Positions 5,988-8,219 of a stretch of 8,219 nucleotides of DNA are shown piece by piece (position 1 is the stretch's first letter; each line of letters begins with the position of its first letter). Location: NCBI GenBank assembly GCA_031367345.1, contig JANLPR010000138.1, forward strand, positions 1 through 8,219, written 5' to 3'. A program made the position numbers and the translations under genes. This DNA is from JADKIH01 sp031367345 (GTDB taxonomy: Bacteria > Bacteroidota > Bacteroidia > AKYH767-A > 2013-40CM-41-45). Under the pieces are notes generated by a model. It made no database searches. It was not told the DNA's origin and was given only the letters and a program-made list of their open reading frames with translations.

Positions 5988-6671
5988 ATGAAAAAATCTA
6001 AAAAATATATTCTTACAAGTATTACTCTTCTTGCAATTGTATTAATGACTACAATCAATGCAGAAGCACAAAAAAAAGTAGAATTCGGAATTCGCTATAT
6101 GCCCAATATATCATCCTTTGATATGAAAACATCTTCCGGAGGTACTGTTTCTGGTACAGCAACTTTGGGACATGGAGTTGGTGCGTTTCTCGGATTTAAC
6201 TTTACTGACAATTTTGGAATACAAGGCGAAATAATATATAATTCTTTCAGTCAGAAATATAAAGATATGGATGTCGTACAACAGGTCAATTTGAAATATG
6301 TCAATATTCCACTTTTGCTTTCACTCAACACCGGAAAGTCCAAGATTGTAAATCTAAATATAGTTGCCGGTCCTCAAATAGGAATAAGTGTTGGTAGTAG
6401 CATTAATACGTCGGGCAACAACGGAACGTATTCATCTAATGCCAGTCTCTCAATAAAGAAAAGCGACTTCGGCTTTGCATATGGTGGAGGACTTGACTTC
6501 GGAATCAACCCATCACGTACTCTTCGCTTGGGCTTAGGTTATCGTGGAGTTGTTGGCTTGGTTGATATTTCAAACAACAGTCAAACTACTTCAACCGATT
6601 CATACTACATCGTTGAAAAAACACATCTAAAATCTAATTCAGGATATATCGGTTTATCAATTATGTTCTAA
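5988..6671 (+). CDS. PorT-family outer-membrane beta-barrel protein
   Basis: A 227-residue secreted barrel protein. The signal peptide has KKSKK, a hydrophobic core at about 8-22, and an AEA site with likely cleavage after A27, giving a mature N-terminal Gln. The mature part alternates strands and Gly-rich turns: KKVEFGIRYMPN, GVGAFLGFNFTDNFGIQGE, the hallmark KYVNIPLLLSL (103-113), VAGPQIGISVG (126-136), FGFAYGGGLDFGIN, LRLGLGYRGV. It ends in GLSIMF with a terminal Phe, as expected for Bam-assembled barrels. The IPLLL and GPxxG motifs are those of the Bacteroidota outer-membrane barrel domain related to PorT. That domain family is large and functionally mixed, so the specific role is unknown. 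The start is an ATG after an A-rich leader. A repeat shared with the opposite-strand cluster lies 51 bp upstream, and a long hairpin follows the stop, so this is probably a single-gene transcript. Confidence 0.85.
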   Translation: MKKSKKYILTSITLLAIVLMTTINAEAQKKVEFGIRYMPNISSFDMKTSSGGTVSGTATLGHGVGAFLGFNFTDNFGIQGEIIYNSFSQKYKDMDVVQQVNLKYVNIPLLLSLNTGKSKIVNLNIVAGPQIGISVGSSINTSGNNGTYSSNASLSIKKSDFGFAYGGGLDFGINPSRTLRLGLGYRGVVGLVDISNNSQTTSTDSYYIVEKTHLKSNSGYIGLSIMF

Positions 6672-6686
6672 AAATAATCTTAGTGC

Positions 6687-6732
6687 AATTTCAGTTAACC
6701 TCAATTAAATTAAATTGAAGTTAAATGAAATT
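6687..6732 (+). terminator. long hairpin terminator after the PorT-like gene
   Basis: Arms 6687-6706 and 6713-6732 pair over 20 positions around a 6-nt loop (AAATTA), with two mismatches (G6694/A6725 and C6700/A6719). The inner arm is TTAACCTCAATT pairing with AATTGAAGTTAA; the outer is AATTTCA with TGAAATT. The hairpin begins 15 nt after the stop, and the 3' arm runs into TTTT then ATT. The stem is AT-rich but unusually long. It separates this gene from the OmpA-type gene 130 bp downstream. Confidence 0.65.
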
Positions 6733-6801
6733 TTATTCTGAATTAATTACTTAAATACGTAGCAAGGAAATCCCTTATTTTCAAACTCAAAAACAGTTTA
6801 T

Positions 6802-7488
6802 ATGAAAAAAAATAATTTCATAATAGTAATTACGCTAATACTACTTAATGTAATATTAGTTTTTACATCTTGTAATTGGAATCGTGCGCAGCGAGGAGGG
6901 GCAATTGGTGCAGGCGCAGGAGCAGGTATTGGAGCCGCTGTTGGAAGTCAGAGTAATCACACTATTGTTGGCGCCTTGATTGGTGCTGCTGTAGGCGGGG
7001 CAACAGGTGCATTAATTGGAAATTATATGGACAGGCAGGTTGAGGAAATTCAACGTGATTTAAAGAATGCAAAAGTTGAAAGAGTTGGAGAAGGGATAAA
7101 AATAACTTTCGATTCAGGAATTCTTTTCGCAATAGATTCATATAGCCTTTCAGAAACTAGCAAATCCAATCTTAGCGATTTATCAAAAATTCTTCAGAAA
7201 TATAGTGATACAAATATTTTAATTGAAGGACATACAGATAATACTGGATCGAGTTCTCATAATCTGGAACTATCCCGAGAACGTGCTGCCTCTGTTTCAA
7301 CTTTCTTTAAATCTTATGGTGTTATTGGTTCGCGCATAAGCACGAATGGATATGGTGAGTCGCAACCGATAGCCGATAATTCAACAGTGAATGGTAGAGA
7401 GAATAATCGCCGCGTTGAAGTTGCTATTTTTGCAAATAAAAAATTGAAGAAAGCAGCGGCAAAGGGAGAATTAAATGTTTCTAAATAG
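6802..7488 (+). CDS. glycine-zipper / OmpA-domain outer-membrane lipoprotein
   Basis: A 228-residue envelope lipoprotein. The signal peptide (MKKNN then hydrophobic 6-21) ends in lipobox FTSC with lipidated Cys24. Residues 32-76 are a glycine zipper (GGAIGAGAGAGIGAAVG and a second ALIGAAVGGATGALIG), a membrane-associating Gly/Ala helix hairpin. Residues about 98-210 are an OmpA-like peptidoglycan-binding domain: GHTDNTG (143-149), NLELSRERAASV (154-165), GYGESQPIADN and NGRENNRRVEVAI. D146 and R161 are the two residues known in this family to hold diaminopimelate. The layout matches YiaD-type OmpA lipoproteins, which tether the outer membrane to peptidoglycan. The last about 18 residues form a Lys/Ala-rich tail. 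The start is the first ATG, which gives a complete signal peptide. It probably has its own promoter in the 130-bp gap after the hairpin, though no consensus is evident. Confidence 0.92.
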   Translation: MKKNNFIIVITLILLNVILVFTSCNWNRAQRGGAIGAGAGAGIGAAVGSQSNHTIVGALIGAAVGGATGALIGNYMDRQVEEIQRDLKNAKVERVGEGIKITFDSGILFAIDSYSLSETSKSNLSDLSKILQKYSDTNILIEGHTDNTGSSSHNLELSRERAASVSTFFKSYGVIGSRISTNGYGESQPIADNSTVNGRENNRRVEVAIFANKKLKKAAAKGELNVSK

Positions 7489-7745
7489 AAGGTTCTCGAA
7501 ATATCTGTCGAATAAAAAACGAATCGTTTAGAAGAATATATTTTTTTGAATGTGGAAAGCGATCACATATTGAAAACCTCCAACTATTTAATTCATTGTA
7601 GCAAGTGAAAAATAACAAACTAATACTGTTTGAAAGATAGATCTCACAAAAGTTTTGATGCTTACGATTTCGCCTGTCAAGATTTGTGGTTTCGTTTTAA
7701 TTAAATCCAAAAATCATATAAATCAACTTCCGAATTTCCGTTCTC
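7489..7745. other. convergent intergenic region, no gene seen
   Basis: Space between two convergent stop codons. TTCTAAA (7479-7485) and TTTAGAA (7527-7533) could form a loose stem with a large loop before ATATATTTTTTTG (7536-7548), a weak candidate terminator for the OmpA-type gene. I see no ORF or RNA gene here. Confidence 0.35.
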
Positions 7746-8219
7746 TTAATTTAGAATGATCTTCCTGAAACTTCTAGAATGTGAATTCGAAAATTCGATG
7801 AAGTAAATTCCCTTGGCAAATCCGGTTAAATCAAATTCCTGCAAATCATCGCTTCCCCCAAAATTTATATTTCTTGTAATACGTGTTCGTCCTAAAATAT
7901 CTGAAATATAAATTGAAGATATCGGATCTACACTTTTACCTATTTCTACTTTAACTAATCCATTTGAAGGATTGGGATAAATTTTCAATTCCGGCAATGC
8001 ATCTTCTTCAACCAATATTGTTGTACAATCTTGATAGAACGAAATCCCTGTAGTTGAATGCAAATTTGTATTCACAGTAGTAAAATGAAAACCAAAACTT
8101 CCATTAAATGGGTACGGATCTACCGGATAATTGTAACTCGAATCAGAAGCTGAACCAATATTGGTCATATTGCAATTGAGCGAATCAAATCCAAAAAAAA
8201 CATTCCCGCCTATCCCTAA
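7746..8219 (-). CDS. T9SS type A sorting-domain protein (5' end outside window)
   Basis: The C-terminal 157 residues of a larger secreted protein. The frame is open from the window edge through an internal ATG at 8166-8168, so that ATG is not a demonstrated start and the gene continues beyond 8219. The visible upstream part (GIGGNVFFGFDSLNCN, then a Ser/Tyr/Pro-rich stretch with NTNLHSTTGISFYQDC) has no recognised domain; two cysteines could pair. The last about 80 residues are a Por secretion-system C-terminal sorting domain: LPELKIYPNPSNG, then SIYISDILGR, LQEFDLTGFAKGIYFIEF and RKIILN at the end. In this family the tail directs export through the type IX machinery and is cleaved or anchored at the cell surface. 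It is convergent with the OmpA-type gene, with 257 bp between the stops. Its function is unknown because the catalytic part is missing. Confidence 0.88.
   Translation of the reverse strand, partial: LGIGGNVFFGFDSLNCNMTNIGSASDSSYNYPVDPYPFNGSFGFHFTTVNTNLHSTTGISFYQDCTTILVEEDALPELKIYPNPSNGLVKVEIGKSVDPISSIYISDILGRTRITRNINFGGSDDLQEFDLTGFAKGIYFIEFSNSHSRSFRKIILN

Noticed and set aside
8166..8168. ATG as the start of the T9SS-tail protein
   Set aside because: The frame stays open upstream to the window edge, no signal peptide follows this ATG, and T9SS cargo needs one; the gene is 5'-truncated by the window.

Overview
The window looks like a chromosomal segment from a member of the Bacteroidota. The best evidence is a type IX secretion (Por) sorting tail on the partial gene at the right edge. 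Supporting evidence is a PorT-type outer-membrane barrel protein, A-rich leaders in place of clear Shine-Dalgarno sequences, and AT-rich intergenic DNA. No rRNA, tRNA, CRISPR array or intact mobile element was seen.

Left part (1-4677): everything reads on the minus strand. In transcription order there is a decayed short-chain dehydrogenase (SDR) tail, a small heavy-metal-binding-domain (HMBD) protein, a universal stress protein, a secreted probable barrel protein, an NAD-dependent epimerase/dehydratase-like protein, and a membrane protein. The membrane protein combines an HMBD, SPW repeats and a vitamin K epoxide reductase (VKOR)-like core with a CxxC pair. HMBD modules occur in the first and last intact genes, so metal handling combined with stress or thiol redox in the envelope is the most natural reading. 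That is inference.

Middle part (4678-5987): about 1.3 kb of AT-rich DNA without a convincing gene. Its clearest structure is a pair of 39-bp sequences, 4792-4830 (minus) and 5898-5936 (plus). They match at 33 of 39 positions without gaps and point outwards. The left copy faces the metal/redox/stress cluster and the right copy faces the PorT-like gene, so they look like two copies of one promoter or operator. This is the most interesting signal in the window.

Right part (5988-8219): a PorT-like outer-membrane barrel gene ends in a long hairpin that resembles a terminator. A glycine-zipper/OmpA-domain lipoprotein follows on the same strand. Convergent to it is the 3' part of a T9SS-exported protein gene that runs off the window edge.
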